The position numbers and the translations under genes are program-made. A stretch of 64,000 nucleotides of DNA from NCBI RefSeq assembly GCF_001403615.1, contig NZ_LN879457.1, forward strand, positions 62,001 through 126,000, read 5' to 3'. The notes beneath the pieces were generated by a model. It ran no database searches. It had not been told where the DNA came from and saw only the letters and a program-made list of their open reading frames with translations. Of this stretch, positions 50,490 through 58,423 are shown in pieces; position 1 is the stretch's first letter; every line of letters begins with the position of its first letter. The stretch comes from Desnuesiella massiliensis (GTDB lineage Bacteria > Bacillota > Clostridia > Clostridiales > Clostridiaceae).

Positions 50490-50783
50490 TTATTGGTATT
50501 TTGTATATATTTCCACACCATCTCTAGCAATTTGTTTTTCTATGGGTTCATTAAGAGAGTCTAAAAACACAATATCACAGGAATATATTCCTATTAATTT
50601 ATCGATTTCTTCTATGAGAGAAGCTCTATTTTCCCCAGAGAAATCTATGCAAAGATCGATGTCAGAATTTATTTTTTCAGTGCCTTTAGCTCTAGAACCA
50701 AATAATATGACTTTTTTTATATTAGTATTTTTATTAAAATAGTAAATTAAATTTTCATAGACATCTTTGTTTATTCCATACAT
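50490..50783 (-). CDS. mntA: MntA-like nucleotidyltransferase (antitoxin)
   Basis: 97 residues of the minimal nucleotidyltransferase fold: VILFGSRAKGTEKINSDIDLCIDF with the GS motif (29-30) and metal-binding Asp41/Asp43, third Asp70. In type VII systems MntA AMPylates the HepT toxin. Located four bases downstream of the HEPN gene, the usual pairing. Confidence 0.85.
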   Translation of the reverse strand: MYGINKDVYENLIYYFNKNTNIKKVILFGSRAKGTEKINSDIDLCIDFSGENRASLIEEIDKLIGIYSCDIVFLDSLNEPIEKQIARDGVEIYTKYQ

Positions 50784-50787
50784 AGTA

Positions 50788-51222
50788 TCACATCACTTCG
50801 TCAGAAATTTTATTTAATAATTTTTCTATGGCTTTCACATATTCATTTACTATTTTGTCTTTTATTTTTTCGTAGTCTGCTTCATCATAAATATGTGCCG
50901 TGGAATTTCTTGATAGCAAAATATCATTCCAAATGTCTATATCTTCTATAAGTCCTTCCTTAAAGGCTTGCTTATAACAACCTCTAGGATTATTTATCTC
51001 TAGTCCATTAGATTTAAATATTTTTGATAGTAATTTCCAAGTTAAATCTTCCAGAGTTTCGTATTTTTTTATAATCGAGTCTCTATAAACTTCTTTTGTT
51101 AATTCATCAATATCTCTAAGTTTTTCTAAATTGATTATTATGTTTTTTAAATGGGATAACATTCTATAAGTATAATTATATGTTAAGGATATAGATTCAT
51201 CATATTTATTTAATATTGACAT
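50788..51222 (-). CDS. hepT: HepT-like HEPN toxin
   Basis: 144-residue all-helical protein with RNSTAHIY at 105-112, an exact RX4HXY motif: Arg105 and His110 are the presumed RNase residues, and Tyr112 the residue AMPylated by MntA in studied systems. Also known as the HI0074/nucleotidyltransferase substrate-binding family. Upstream gene of the pair. Confidence 0.83.
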   Translation of the reverse strand: MSILNKYDESISLTYNYTYRMLSHLKNIIINLEKLRDIDELTKEVYRDSIIKKYETLEDLTWKLLSKIFKSNGLEINNPRGCYKQAFKEGLIEDIDIWNDILLSRNSTAHIYDEADYEKIKDKIVNEYVKAIEKLLNKISDEVM

Positions 51223-51312
51223 GAAGTTGTATCAATCCTTTCTTTAAATCATATCTATATTATACACCAAAAGTTATTTATATAATTGTAAACCCTAAAT
51301 TTTTCTATAGCT

Positions 51313-52716
51313 TCATTCCATCCTTAGTGGCAGCAGTATTTCAAAGGTAGTTCCCTGCCCTAGATTGCTATCCACAAAGATTTTACCTCCATGAGCTTCT
51401 ACGAAGGATTTGGTTATAGTTAGTCCAAGACCAGAACCTCCTGTGCTTTTGTTTCTGGAGGTATCGCTTCTAAAGAACCTTTCAAATATGAAGGGCAGCT
51501 CTTCCTTTGTTATGCCTATGCCGCTATCTCTTATGGTTAGCATTAGGTTAGTGCCTTGCTTTATTAGGGTAAGTTCTACTGTGCCTTGAGGGTTTAAGTA
51601 TTTTAAAGCATTAGAAAGTAAGTTATATATTATTTGCTTAAATTTATCTCTATCTATTAAAGTATATAGATTTTGCTCTATATTACTTTTTAGCTCATAA
51701 TTTTCCTTTTGATATATGGGCTTGAAGGTATTTATAATCTTTTCTGTTTCCTGTGAGATATTAATTTTGCTTAGATTAAGATTAAGGTTTAGCTCTTCAA
51801 GCTTTGATAGGTTATAAAGATTATCTACCATGTGGGTTAGTCTTTGAATTTCTTCATAAAAAACCTGGAGTCTTTCTTTGGTTGGCTCCCATATATCATC
51901 GAGAAAGGCTTCTATGTGAGTTTTTAGTGTGGTTAAAGGGGTTCTAAGCTCATGAGCCATATCTGCAGTAAGCCTTTTTCTTAGCATTTCTTGGTTTCTT
52001 AAGGTTTCTGCTAAATAATTTACCGAGGCTGACAGGTCGTATATCTCTTTTGTTTTTGAGTTTTCTCCGCAGCGGATCTCTAAGTTTCCACTTCGCATTT
52101 TATTTGTGACCTCTGTGATTTTCATTAGAGGTTTTGATATTTGCTTTGATATTATTATGCTTATTATAAGTCCAAAGGCTAAGGCTATGATAGCAGAAAA
52201 TATAAAGGATCGATTTAGTGTAGATATAAAGTTTATGGAACCGGAGCTTAAATAGGAGGTGCCAAAATAGCCTATGGTCACATAACCTATGGTGCCGCCA
52301 TTAGCCTTTAAGGTATAGTCCTTTTCGGTATATTTTTTTGAATCCATCATAGTGCTTCTCTTTGGCATAGAATTCATCATCCTTCTCATATTATCTCTTC
52401 TGCCAAAATGGGAATTCCCTGAGGAATAGATTATCTTATTATTTAAGTCCCTAACCTCAATGGATAACTCTTGAAGCTCTGCATATCTGTTCAGTTCATC
52501 TATATTTATGCCTATGGTGTTATTTTTTGTATAAGAGTCTTGTAAAATGCTTATTACATTTTGAATCTTATCATTTTGTTCACCAATAAGATAATTATTA
52601 AATTCTTTATTGATGGAATAGTTAGATATTATGCTAGAAATTATAATAGAACCTAGTATCACTATGAGAAAGCTAAGAGCTAAGGTTTTATTTAAGGGTG
52701 TTTTTTTCATTTTCAT
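51313..52716 (-). CDS. Sensor histidine kinase
   Basis: 467 residues: two membrane segments (~10-32, ~170-190) enclosing a methionine-rich extracytoplasmic loop (RRDNMRRMMNSMPKRSTMMD), HAMP, HisKA with His255 (DMAHELRTPLTTLKTH) and HATPase (NLLSNALKY, DSGIGI, GGSGLGL). The Met/His-rich loop could bind a metal such as copper; this is speculation. ATG at 52716 follows GGGAGGCGG, overlapping the end of the response-regulator gene. Confidence 0.9.
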   Translation of the reverse strand: MKMKKTPLNKTLALSFLIVILGSIIISSIISNYSINKEFNNYLIGEQNDKIQNVISILQDSYTKNNTIGINIDELNRYAELQELSIEVRDLNNKIIYSSGNSHFGRRDNMRRMMNSMPKRSTMMDSKKYTEKDYTLKANGGTIGYVTIGYFGTSYLSSGSINFISTLNRSFIFSAIIALAFGLIISIIISKQISKPLMKITEVTNKMRSGNLEIRCGENSKTKEIYDLSASVNYLAETLRNQEMLRKRLTADMAHELRTPLTTLKTHIEAFLDDIWEPTKERLQVFYEEIQRLTHMVDNLYNLSKLEELNLNLNLSKINISQETEKIINTFKPIYQKENYELKSNIEQNLYTLIDRDKFKQIIYNLLSNALKYLNPQGTVELTLIKQGTNLMLTIRDSGIGITKEELPFIFERFFRSDTSRNKSTGGSGLGLTITKSFVEAHGGKIFVDSNLGQGTTFEILLPLRME

Positions 52717-53452
52717 GTTTTCCGCCTCCCATAGAGTTAGGAATTTTAAATTTATACCCCATACCATAAATAGTAATTATATATTCTGGATTTTTAGGGT
52801 TATCCTCTATTTTTTGACGTAGGTTTTTTATGTAAGTATCCATGGTTCTATCGAAGCCTTCGTAATCCATACCAAAGGCATATTCCACTAGTTTTTCTCT
52901 AGAAAAAACCTCTCCAGGTTTTTTGATTAAAGCAGATAAGACTTTGAATTCGTTAGTGGTTAGGTTTATTATATTATCTCTCTTTTTTACTATCATTTTC
53001 TTTATATCAATAGTTAAATCTCCTTGGTTAAAGGAGAATATGTCTGCTAAAGGGGAGAAATCTTTATAGGTTCTTCTAAGCAAGGCTCTTGTTCTGGCTA
53101 CCAATTCCCTAACGCTAAAAGGCTTTACAAGGTAATCATCGGCACCTATATAAATGCCGTTTATCCTGTCTTCCTCTTCTATTTTTGCTGTAAGCATTAT
53201 TATAGGCACTGAGGAAGTATTTCTTATTTTACTGCATACCTCTTCGCCAGAGATTTTAGGCAGCATAAGGTCTAATATAATAAGGTGAAGGGTTTCTTTA
53301 TTGAAAATATTTAAGGCTTCTTCTCCGTTAACAGCAGTAATTACTTCAAAGCCTTCCTTTTCTAAATAGGCCTTTACTACATCTAATATGGCTTTTTCAT
53401 CATCTACTACTAGGATGGTGTATTTTTCGTTTATGGTATTTATATAAGTCAT
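52688..53452 (-). CDS. OmpR-family response regulator
   Basis: 254 residues: receiver domain (VVDDEKAILDVV, phospho-acceptor Asp61 in IILDLMLPKISG, conserved DDYLVKPF) and winged-helix DNA-binding domain (TTNEFKVLSALIKKPGEVFSREKLVEYAFG...RTMDTYIKNLRQKIEDNPKNPEYIITIYGMGYKF). Partner of the overlapping histidine kinase. Its upstream region is occupied by large foldbacks. Confidence 0.93.
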   Translation of the reverse strand: MTYINTINEKYTILVVDDEKAILDVVKAYLEKEGFEVITAVNGEEALNIFNKETLHLIILDLMLPKISGEEVCSKIRNTSSVPIIMLTAKIEEEDRINGIYIGADDYLVKPFSVRELVARTRALLRRTYKDFSPLADIFSFNQGDLTIDIKKMIVKKRDNIINLTTNEFKVLSALIKKPGEVFSREKLVEYAFGMDYEGFDRTMDTYIKNLRQKIEDNPKNPEYIITIYGMGYKFKIPNSMGGGKHENEKNTLK

Positions 53453-53477
53453 AATTTATACATATCCTTTCTTCTTA

Positions 53478-53600
53478 TAACCTAATATATAGGAGGATGT
53501 GAAAAACATAGGTGTTCTTTTTCACGGGCCGCTCGTGGAGCTCCACGCGCGGTGTAGGGAAACCTATAGAACACCTTTTTTCACAGCCTCCTATAGGTTA
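53478..53600. repeat. GC-rich foldback element
   Basis: Arms match in four blocks: TAACC/GGTTA, TATAGGAGG/CCTCCTATA, TGTGAAAA/TTTTCACA and AGGTGTTCT/AGAACACCT. The ~45-base core is extremely GC-rich and contains the perfect 14-mer CGTGGAGCTCCACG flanked by CGC/GCG. No open frame of recognisable function; composition is foreign to this genome. It lies just upstream of the response-regulator gene. Confidence 0.8.
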
Positions 53601-53601
53601 C

Positions 53602-53692
53602 AAAAATCTAAATACATTTCTTTAGCTTCAAAATTCCTAGGGATTAACCTATTAAGTAGTGGAATTTTGCATCTAAGAAATGTAAGATTTTT
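53602..53692. repeat. Second foldback next to the GC-rich element
   Basis: AAAATC/GATTTT outer, TACATTTCTTTAG (53613-53625) with CTAAGAAATGTA (53673-53684), and inner AAAATTCC/GGAATTTT. It begins one base after the previous element. AT-rich, about 90 bases, no T-tract. Confidence 0.7.
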
Positions 53693-53773
53693 ATTGCAAC
53701 ATATATAGTTAAATTTGTTTCCTTGAAATTAATTTTAACAAATACAGTAGGAAGGAACAATTACTAATGAGAA

Positions 53774-53905
53774 AAGCTAGGGACTAAAATTATAGGGAAA
53801 CAACTTCAACTATTACCTTATACATGCACCATAATAGCTAGAAGATGCCATTTTGGAACATGTATAAGGTAAGTTTTCGTATTGTTTCCCTATAATCCCT
53901 AGCTT
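53774..53905 (+). repeat. Dispersed ~100-nt hairpin repeat, copy 3 (extended stem)
   Basis: Core homologous to 38420-38518: TTACCTTATACATG (53813-53826) pairs perfectly with CATGTATAAGGTAA (53859-53872). The outer stem is much longer here: AAGCTAGGGA/TCCCTAGCTT and TTATAGGGAAAC/GTTTCCCTATAA. The right arm covers the last codon and stop of the minus-strand SHOCT gene. Confidence 0.88.
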
Positions 53906-54186
53906 CTTTTTGTTAAAAGCGCTCTTCTTTTTACAAACTCTTCTTCGCTTATTTCTCCACTGGCATACTTTTCATTAAGTATTTTTATAGCTGGATTAGA
54001 GTTATCTCTATAATATTTAAATATGTTATAAGCTACATATAGTATAGCTAGGAATATTAAAAATTTAATGCCAGCAGATACTAGATACATCCAGTTAAAA
54101 CCTTGAGAACCTGTTTGGTATGCCATATGGCCCATTCCGCCGCCTCTAGGCATGAAATTTCCTCCGTTAAAACCTCCACGATACAT
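53899..54186 (-). CDS. Small membrane protein with SHOCT domain
   Basis: 95 residues: Gly/Met-rich N-terminus (GGFNGGNFMPRGGGMGHM), one membrane segment (YLVSAGIKFLIFLAILYVAYNIF, ~34-57) and a C-terminal SHOCT motif (PAIKILNEKYASGEISEEEFVKRRALL). SHOCT proteins are short oligomerising helical hairpins. Near the two-component genes on the same strand but separated by foldbacks. The 3' end is part of a repeat element. Confidence 0.82.
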   Translation of the reverse strand: MYRGGFNGGNFMPRGGGMGHMAYQTGSQGFNWMYLVSAGIKFLIFLAILYVAYNIFKYYRDNSNPAIKILNEKYASGEISEEEFVKRRALLTKRS

Positions 54187-54439
54187 TAATAATCTCTCCT
54201 TCCTGTTTTATTGTTTTATAATAATTTATTTCTATAGTTTTATTATAAGGTAAGATTGTGGGGCAATTATGGAGAATTATAGGTGCAGGCACCACTGGAT
54301 TTATGAATGCAAAAACAATTATAAAAGTTATGTTTTTGTAATAAATGAAGATATTGTTATTATATATGTGGTTGAGATATACTAATAGTGAAGAGTTGGT
54401 AGGAGAGATTGAGATAAATAATAGATGGGGGGAAGAAAA

Positions 54440-54781
54440 ATGAGTATAGAAACAATGTTTATTTGGTCAATTATTCTATTTGGTGTTATTTATTTTTCTG
54501 TAAGGTTGGCAATTAATCCATTGTTAAATAAACAAGAGGAGCTCATTAAAGATAATGAGGATTTTGGATTAGTTAAGTTAAGAGATATAGCGATATTGAG
54601 TGATGCTGAACTTGAAGAAGTAATAGGATTATATAAGAACAAAGGTGTTAAAGAAGAAGATTATACGCAGTATAAAAAATATGAAAAAGTTCTAAATGAG
54701 TTGAAGGAAATGGGATATTTTACTAAGGAACAGTATTCTGCTAAGGTAGACAAGCTTAAAAAATATTTTGAGGTTGATTAG
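54440..54781 (+). CDS. Small single-span membrane protein, unknown function
   Basis: 113 residues: hydrophobic N-terminal segment (MFIWSIILFGVIYFSVRLAI) and a charged helical cytoplasmic part ending LKEMGYFTKEQYSAKVDKLKKYFEVD, which resembles a SHOCT-like C-terminus. I do not recognise the family. ATG 54440 is behind GGGGGGAAG. The 250-base gap before it shows no gene. Confidence 0.65.
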   Translation: MSIETMFIWSIILFGVIYFSVRLAINPLLNKQEELIKDNEDFGLVKLRDIAILSDAELEEVIGLYKNKGVKEEDYTQYKKYEKVLNELKEMGYFTKEQYSAKVDKLKKYFEVD

Positions 54782-54800
54782 TATTTAGTCAGCATTCATG

Positions 54801-54844
54801 TATTATTTGTCAATTGTAAATTTGAAGTATTTAGATAATAGTAA
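54801..54844 (+). repeat. 44-bp intergenic repeat, copy a
   Basis: TATTATTTGTC at the left, TAAATTTG in the middle and TTTAGATAATAGTAA at the right. Aligns without gaps to copies at 56279, 57348, 63153 and (weakly) 63795. Ends are imperfect inverted repeats. It may also serve as promoter (GATAAT) for the next gene. Confidence 0.75.
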
Positions 54845-54896
54845 ACTTATGCGAAGTAAGACTATTTATTTTTAGTATGAGAGGGGTATGATAATT

Positions 54897-55463
54897 TTGA
54901 GTAAAAATCCATATGAACAATTTCCACATATTGTAGCAGATGAAATAACGTTAAGAAAAATTGTAGCTTCTGACCTTGACAGCCTTTTTGAAATATATAG
55001 CAACGAAAAGCTTTTTCAATACTCTCCTGTAATGCTTAAAAAGAATAAAGATACTGTTGCGAATATGATAGGACACTTTGAAAGGGATTTTCATAAAAGA
55101 AAATACATATTTCTTGGAATCTGCTTAAATAGCGAACCTAACAATATTGTTGGTATAGCTGAGATATTTGACTACTCTCAGGATGTAAATATGATAACAA
55201 TAGGTTACAGACTAAATGACAAATTTTGGGCTAAAGGAATCGCTACAAAAGCTGTTAAGGTAATGACAGATTACCTCTTTAATGATATTGGCATTAACCG
55301 CATACAAGCCTTTGTCATGCCAGAGAATATTAAATCGCAGAATGTATTGCAAAGAAATGGTTTTGTTAAAGAGGGAATAATTCGCCAAGGGTATGTTTGG
55401 AAAGGTAAGGGTGTTGTTGATTTGATATTATATTCTTTATTGAAATCTGACACTACAAAATAA
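54897..55463 (+). CDS. GNAT-family acetyltransferase (RimJ/RimL type)
   Basis: About 188 residues: ADEITLRKIVASDLDSLFEIYSN, YRLNDKFWAKGIATKAVKVMTDYLF acetyl-CoA loop, RIQAFVMPENIKSQNVLQRNGFVKEGIIR. Start is either ATG 54888, only one base past GAGGGG, or TTG 54897, correctly spaced; the latter is preferred. Acceptor unknown. Confidence 0.82.
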   Translation: MSKNPYEQFPHIVADEITLRKIVASDLDSLFEIYSNEKLFQYSPVMLKKNKDTVANMIGHFERDFHKRKYIFLGICLNSEPNNIVGIAEIFDYSQDVNMITIGYRLNDKFWAKGIATKAVKVMTDYLFNDIGINRIQAFVMPENIKSQNVLQRNGFVKEGIIRQGYVWKGKGVVDLILYSLLKSDTTK

Positions 55464-55465
55464 GT

Positions 55466-55660
55466 TTTTTCAATATATTCTTATTACCCACTCCATTCGA
55501 TAGGACTAATCTTATTTGGACAGAGAGTATAAATGCTGAGGATATTGTTAGGAGATATACTCAATGTATTATAGATTGCTCTCAACATAATATTCCTACA
55601 GTAGTAATTCATCTTACTAATGGAGACGACCCTCTCCCAGCAACTGCAGTATTGTTATAA
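55466..55660 (+). pseudogene. Fragment of a TIM-barrel sugar isomerase/epimerase-like gene
   Basis: An open frame without a start codon reads TPFDRTNLIWTESINAEDIV, then RRYTQCIIDCSQHNIPTVVIHLTNGDDPLP and stops at 55660. The pattern (central helix followed by IPTVVIH) resembles the middle of xylose-isomerase-like/sugar phosphate isomerase proteins. Only about 60 residues remain, so it is a decayed remnant. Family assignment is by eye. Confidence 0.5.
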
Positions 55661-55723
55661 TATCAACATTATTATTTAATATAACCTAAAATTAAGAAAA
55701 GTAGAATGAAAGTGAGAGTTATC

Positions 55724-56260
55724 ATGGAAATTGAAACGATTTTAGCTAATGAGGACACTGTAAATATAATTAGGAATATATATCCTTTGTATTTGCATGA
55801 TTTATCCGAAATCAATGGCAATGTCCCTAATGAATATGGGATTTATGAGAATGAACCAATAAAAACTTTAGATAAACAATATGGTGTGCAAGATATATGG
55901 TTTCAAAAGCCAGGACTATTATTCCCTTTTATAATTTTTGTAGATAAAAAACCAGCAGGATTCGATTTAGTATCCACTGGAGGATATGCACCTAAAAGTA
56001 CTGATTACTATGTGTACGAGTTTTTCTTACTTCGACCATATAGAGGAAAAAATATTGCTGAAATTGCTGCCAAACAAGTTTTTGATAAATTTCGAGGTAA
56101 ATGGGAACTTTACACTAATCCTACAACTTTGAATCAAAGAGCTCAGTCATTTTGGTATAAAACTATAAATGATTATACTTCAGGGAATTTTCAAAAGTCA
56201 TTGGGTACAACCTTTGATGGAGAAAAGTTAATATTTAGATTTAGTAATAAGACAGATTGA
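55724..56260 (+). CDS. GNAT-family acetyltransferase
   Basis: 178 residues: LYLHDLSEINGNVPNEYGIYEN..., FIIFVDKKPAGFDLVS, YVYEFFLLRPYRGKNIAEIAAKQVFDKFRGKWELYTNPTTLNQRAQSFWYKTI. The RPYRGKNIAE loop is the acetyl-CoA site. Resembles predicted GNATs next to resistance genes. Start may be ATG 55706 (six codons earlier); neither has a strong SD. Confidence 0.78.
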   Translation: MEIETILANEDTVNIIRNIYPLYLHDLSEINGNVPNEYGIYENEPIKTLDKQYGVQDIWFQKPGLLFPFIIFVDKKPAGFDLVSTGGYAPKSTDYYVYEFFLLRPYRGKNIAEIAAKQVFDKFRGKWELYTNPTTLNQRAQSFWYKTINDYTSGNFQKSLGTTFDGEKLIFRFSNKTD

Positions 56261-56278
56261 TATAACGTAATCTTCTTA

Positions 56279-56322
56279 TACTATTTATCAATTATAAATT
56301 TGCAATATTTAGATAATAGTAA
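56279..56322 (+). repeat. 44-bp intergenic repeat, copy b
   Basis: TACTATTTATC ... TTTAGATAATAGTAA; 38 of 44 positions equal copy a. The ends TACTATT and AATAGTA are inverted repeats. Confidence 0.78.
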
Positions 56323-56363
56323 TAAATTACGAATTAAAACAATTCAAAAGCGAGGCTGATAGT

Positions 56364-56951
56364 ATGCCAAATCAAATTATAACAAACACATTAAGAATAT
56401 ATAATCAAGGCATATATTTAAGAGATATGTTTATGGAGGATATCGATGATTATATTAATTGGAATACTAATGAAATAGAATGGCAGGATTGGGATGCACC
56501 TTGGGAAGATGAAGAAGTAAATGTTGAAGAGCTTAGAATAAGTTTACTACAAAGATTAAATAAAGAACTGCCTGAAGTACGAAAGCGATTTGAGATATGC
56601 ACTATAGATGGACAACATATAGGCTGGCTTTCCTCTTATTATATTGATGAGGATAAAACAAAGCTTGCAGTAGGTATTGATATTCCTAATAATAAATTCA
56701 GAGGTAAAAAGATGGGGGAATCAGCCATTACTCTGTTCATTTCTTATTTGCTTAAGTCAGGAGTTGTGTCAGAGATATATACTCAGACTTGGTCTGGTAA
56801 TCTAAGAATGGTAAGGCTTGCAGAAAAATGCGGGTTGTATGTTGAAAGCAGAGAAATTAATAATAGGGAAGTTAGAGGAAATATGTATGATGGACTAACC
56901 TTTAAACTAAATAAAGATTTATTCTGGGATAGATTTAGTCATTTAAAATAA
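56364..56951 (+). CDS. GNAT-family acetyltransferase
   Basis: 195 residues: NTLRIYNQGIYLRDMFMEDIDDYINWNTNEIEWQDWDAPWE (acidic pocket), VGIDIPNNKFRGKKMGESAITLFISYLL acetyl-CoA loop, EIYTQTWSGNLRMVRLAEKCGLYVE. Similar to aminoglycoside 6'-type and ribosomal GNATs only at fold level; substrate unknown. Confidence 0.8.
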   Translation: MPNQIITNTLRIYNQGIYLRDMFMEDIDDYINWNTNEIEWQDWDAPWEDEEVNVEELRISLLQRLNKELPEVRKRFEICTIDGQHIGWLSSYYIDEDKTKLAVGIDIPNNKFRGKKMGESAITLFISYLLKSGVVSEIYTQTWSGNLRMVRLAEKCGLYVESREINNREVRGNMYDGLTFKLNKDLFWDRFSHLK

Positions 56952-57022
56952 TAAATCTATGTATAAAAAGTAATTGGTATTTTGAAGTATTCTTAATAAT
57001 TAAGAAAATGGAGGAATAAGTT

Positions 57023-57331
57023 ATGCAGGAACTTACAAATATACAAAAGATAATATTTGATAATAAAGTGGAAAAAGGATTTAATACAACTAATATTGAA
57101 TTAGAGTTTTGTTTAATTAATGGTGAACTTGCTGAAGCGTTTGAAGCATATAGAAAAAAATTACCCACCGTTGGTGAGGAGCTGGCAGATGTTGCTATTT
57201 ATTTATATGGTGTAGCAGAAATTTTAGGTTTTGATTTGAACAAAGAAATTTTGAAAAAGGTAAACAGAAATAGAAAGCGCATATACAAGAATATTAATGG
57301 AGTAAACACTCGAATAGGTGAAGATCAATAG
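57023..57331 (+). CDS. MazG-like nucleotide pyrophosphohydrolase
   Basis: 102 residues of the all-alpha NTP pyrophosphatase superfamily: ELEFCLINGELAEAFEAY (ExxE) and GEELADVAIYLYGVAEILG (ExxD). Such small MazG-like proteins hydrolyse noncanonical or excess NTPs. SD GGAGGAA. Lies alone between GNAT and RmlD-like genes. Confidence 0.83.
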   Translation: MQELTNIQKIIFDNKVEKGFNTTNIELEFCLINGELAEAFEAYRKKLPTVGEELADVAIYLYGVAEILGFDLNKEILKKVNRNRKRIYKNINGVNTRIGEDQ

Positions 57332-57347
57332 CTATGTACCTTTATAT

Positions 57348-57391
57348 TGTTATTTACCAATTATAAAATTGAAATATATGTATAGTAGTGC
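57348..57391 (+). repeat. 44-bp intergenic repeat, copy c
   Basis: TGTTATTTACCAATTATAAA at the left and ATATATGTATAGTAGTGC at the right; aligned without gaps to copies a and b but more diverged. Confidence 0.55.
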
Positions 57392-57493
57392 TTAAAGTTG
57401 AAGTAGCTATGTTTTTAGAGTTGATGAAAACTCATAGCATATGACGTAATCATTGAATATACTTAAGTTTATGAAAAGGAAGAGTGTAGTTAA

Positions 57494-58372
57494 ATGAAAA
57501 TATTAATAACTGGTTCAAGGGGACAAGTAGGCTCACAGCTTATAAATATTTTAAATAAAGGAAAGTCAGAACTAGGTGAAATTCCAATTCAAATAAAAAA
57601 TGCAGCGGTTATAGGAAAAGACTCGAAAGAACTAAATATAGCCAATTTTTATAATGTAAAAAAAGTACTTAAAGAAATAAAGCCAGATATTGTTATAAAC
57701 GCAGCGGCTTATACTAATGTAGATGGATGTGAAACTAATAAGGAGTTAGCCTTTAACGTCAATGCATTTGGGGCTAAAAATTTAGCAATAGCTTGTGAAG
57801 ATATTGGTGCAAAAATAGTTCATATATCTACAGATTATATTTTTAGTGGGGAAGGAAGCACACCATTTAAGGAGAGTGACGAGGCTTCACCACAGAGCAT
57901 TTATGGTATAAGCAAAAATATGGGTGATAATTTTGTAAGAGAGTTCTCTTCAAAACATTTTATAGTAAGACCTTCATGGGTATATGGATATAACGGAAAA
58001 AACTTTGTTTATACTGTTATGAAAGTAGGAAAAGAGAGAGGTAGTTTAAAGGTTGTAAATGACCAAAGGGGTAATCCAACTAATGTAGAAGATTTATCAC
58101 ATCATATATTAAAACTTATTGCTACAGAGAGATATGGCGTTTATCATTGTTCAGGACATGGTGAATGTACCTGGTATGATTTTGCATGTAAAATAATTGA
58201 ATTATCAAGAATTCCTTGCAAAGTAATTCCTTGTGCTACAGATGAATACCCTAGTGAAGCTAAAAGACCTACATATTCATCATTAGATAACCTAATGTTA
58301 AGAAATACAGTTGGTGATGAAATGAGGAGCTGGGAAGAAGCTTTAAGTACATTTATAGAAAATGTGGAGTAG
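57494..58372 (+). CDS. dTDP-4-dehydrorhamnose reductase-like protein (RmlD family)
   Basis: 292-residue extended SDR: ILITGSRGQVGSQLINIL (NAD(P) site), PDIVINAAAYTNVDGCETN, STDYIFSGEGSTPFKESDEASPQSIYGISKNMGDN (catalytic Tyr-x3-Lys) and RPSWVYGYNGKNF. Usually the last step of dTDP-rhamnose synthesis. No other rml genes are near, so this orphan copy may act on another nucleotide sugar. Confidence 0.85.
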   Translation: MKILITGSRGQVGSQLINILNKGKSELGEIPIQIKNAAVIGKDSKELNIANFYNVKKVLKEIKPDIVINAAAYTNVDGCETNKELAFNVNAFGAKNLAIACEDIGAKIVHISTDYIFSGEGSTPFKESDEASPQSIYGISKNMGDNFVREFSSKHFIVRPSWVYGYNGKNFVYTVMKVGKERGSLKVVNDQRGNPTNVEDLSHHILKLIATERYGVYHCSGHGECTWYDFACKIIELSRIPCKVIPCATDEYPSEAKRPTYSSLDNLMLRNTVGDEMRSWEEALSTFIENVE

Positions 58373-58423
58373 AAGAATTGTTAAAATGAAAATTATACAA
58401 TGATTGATATAACATTAATTTAA

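Noticed and set aside
50464..50742. Plus-strand frame of 92 codons opposite the MntA-like gene
   Set aside because: Shadow of the minus-strand nucleotidyltransferase, starting within the terminator; no SD and no family features.
53499..53708. Plus-strand 69-codon open frame across the foldbacks
   Set aside because: It reads straight through two palindromes, has no good SD, and its residues match no family; it is a by-product of the repeats.
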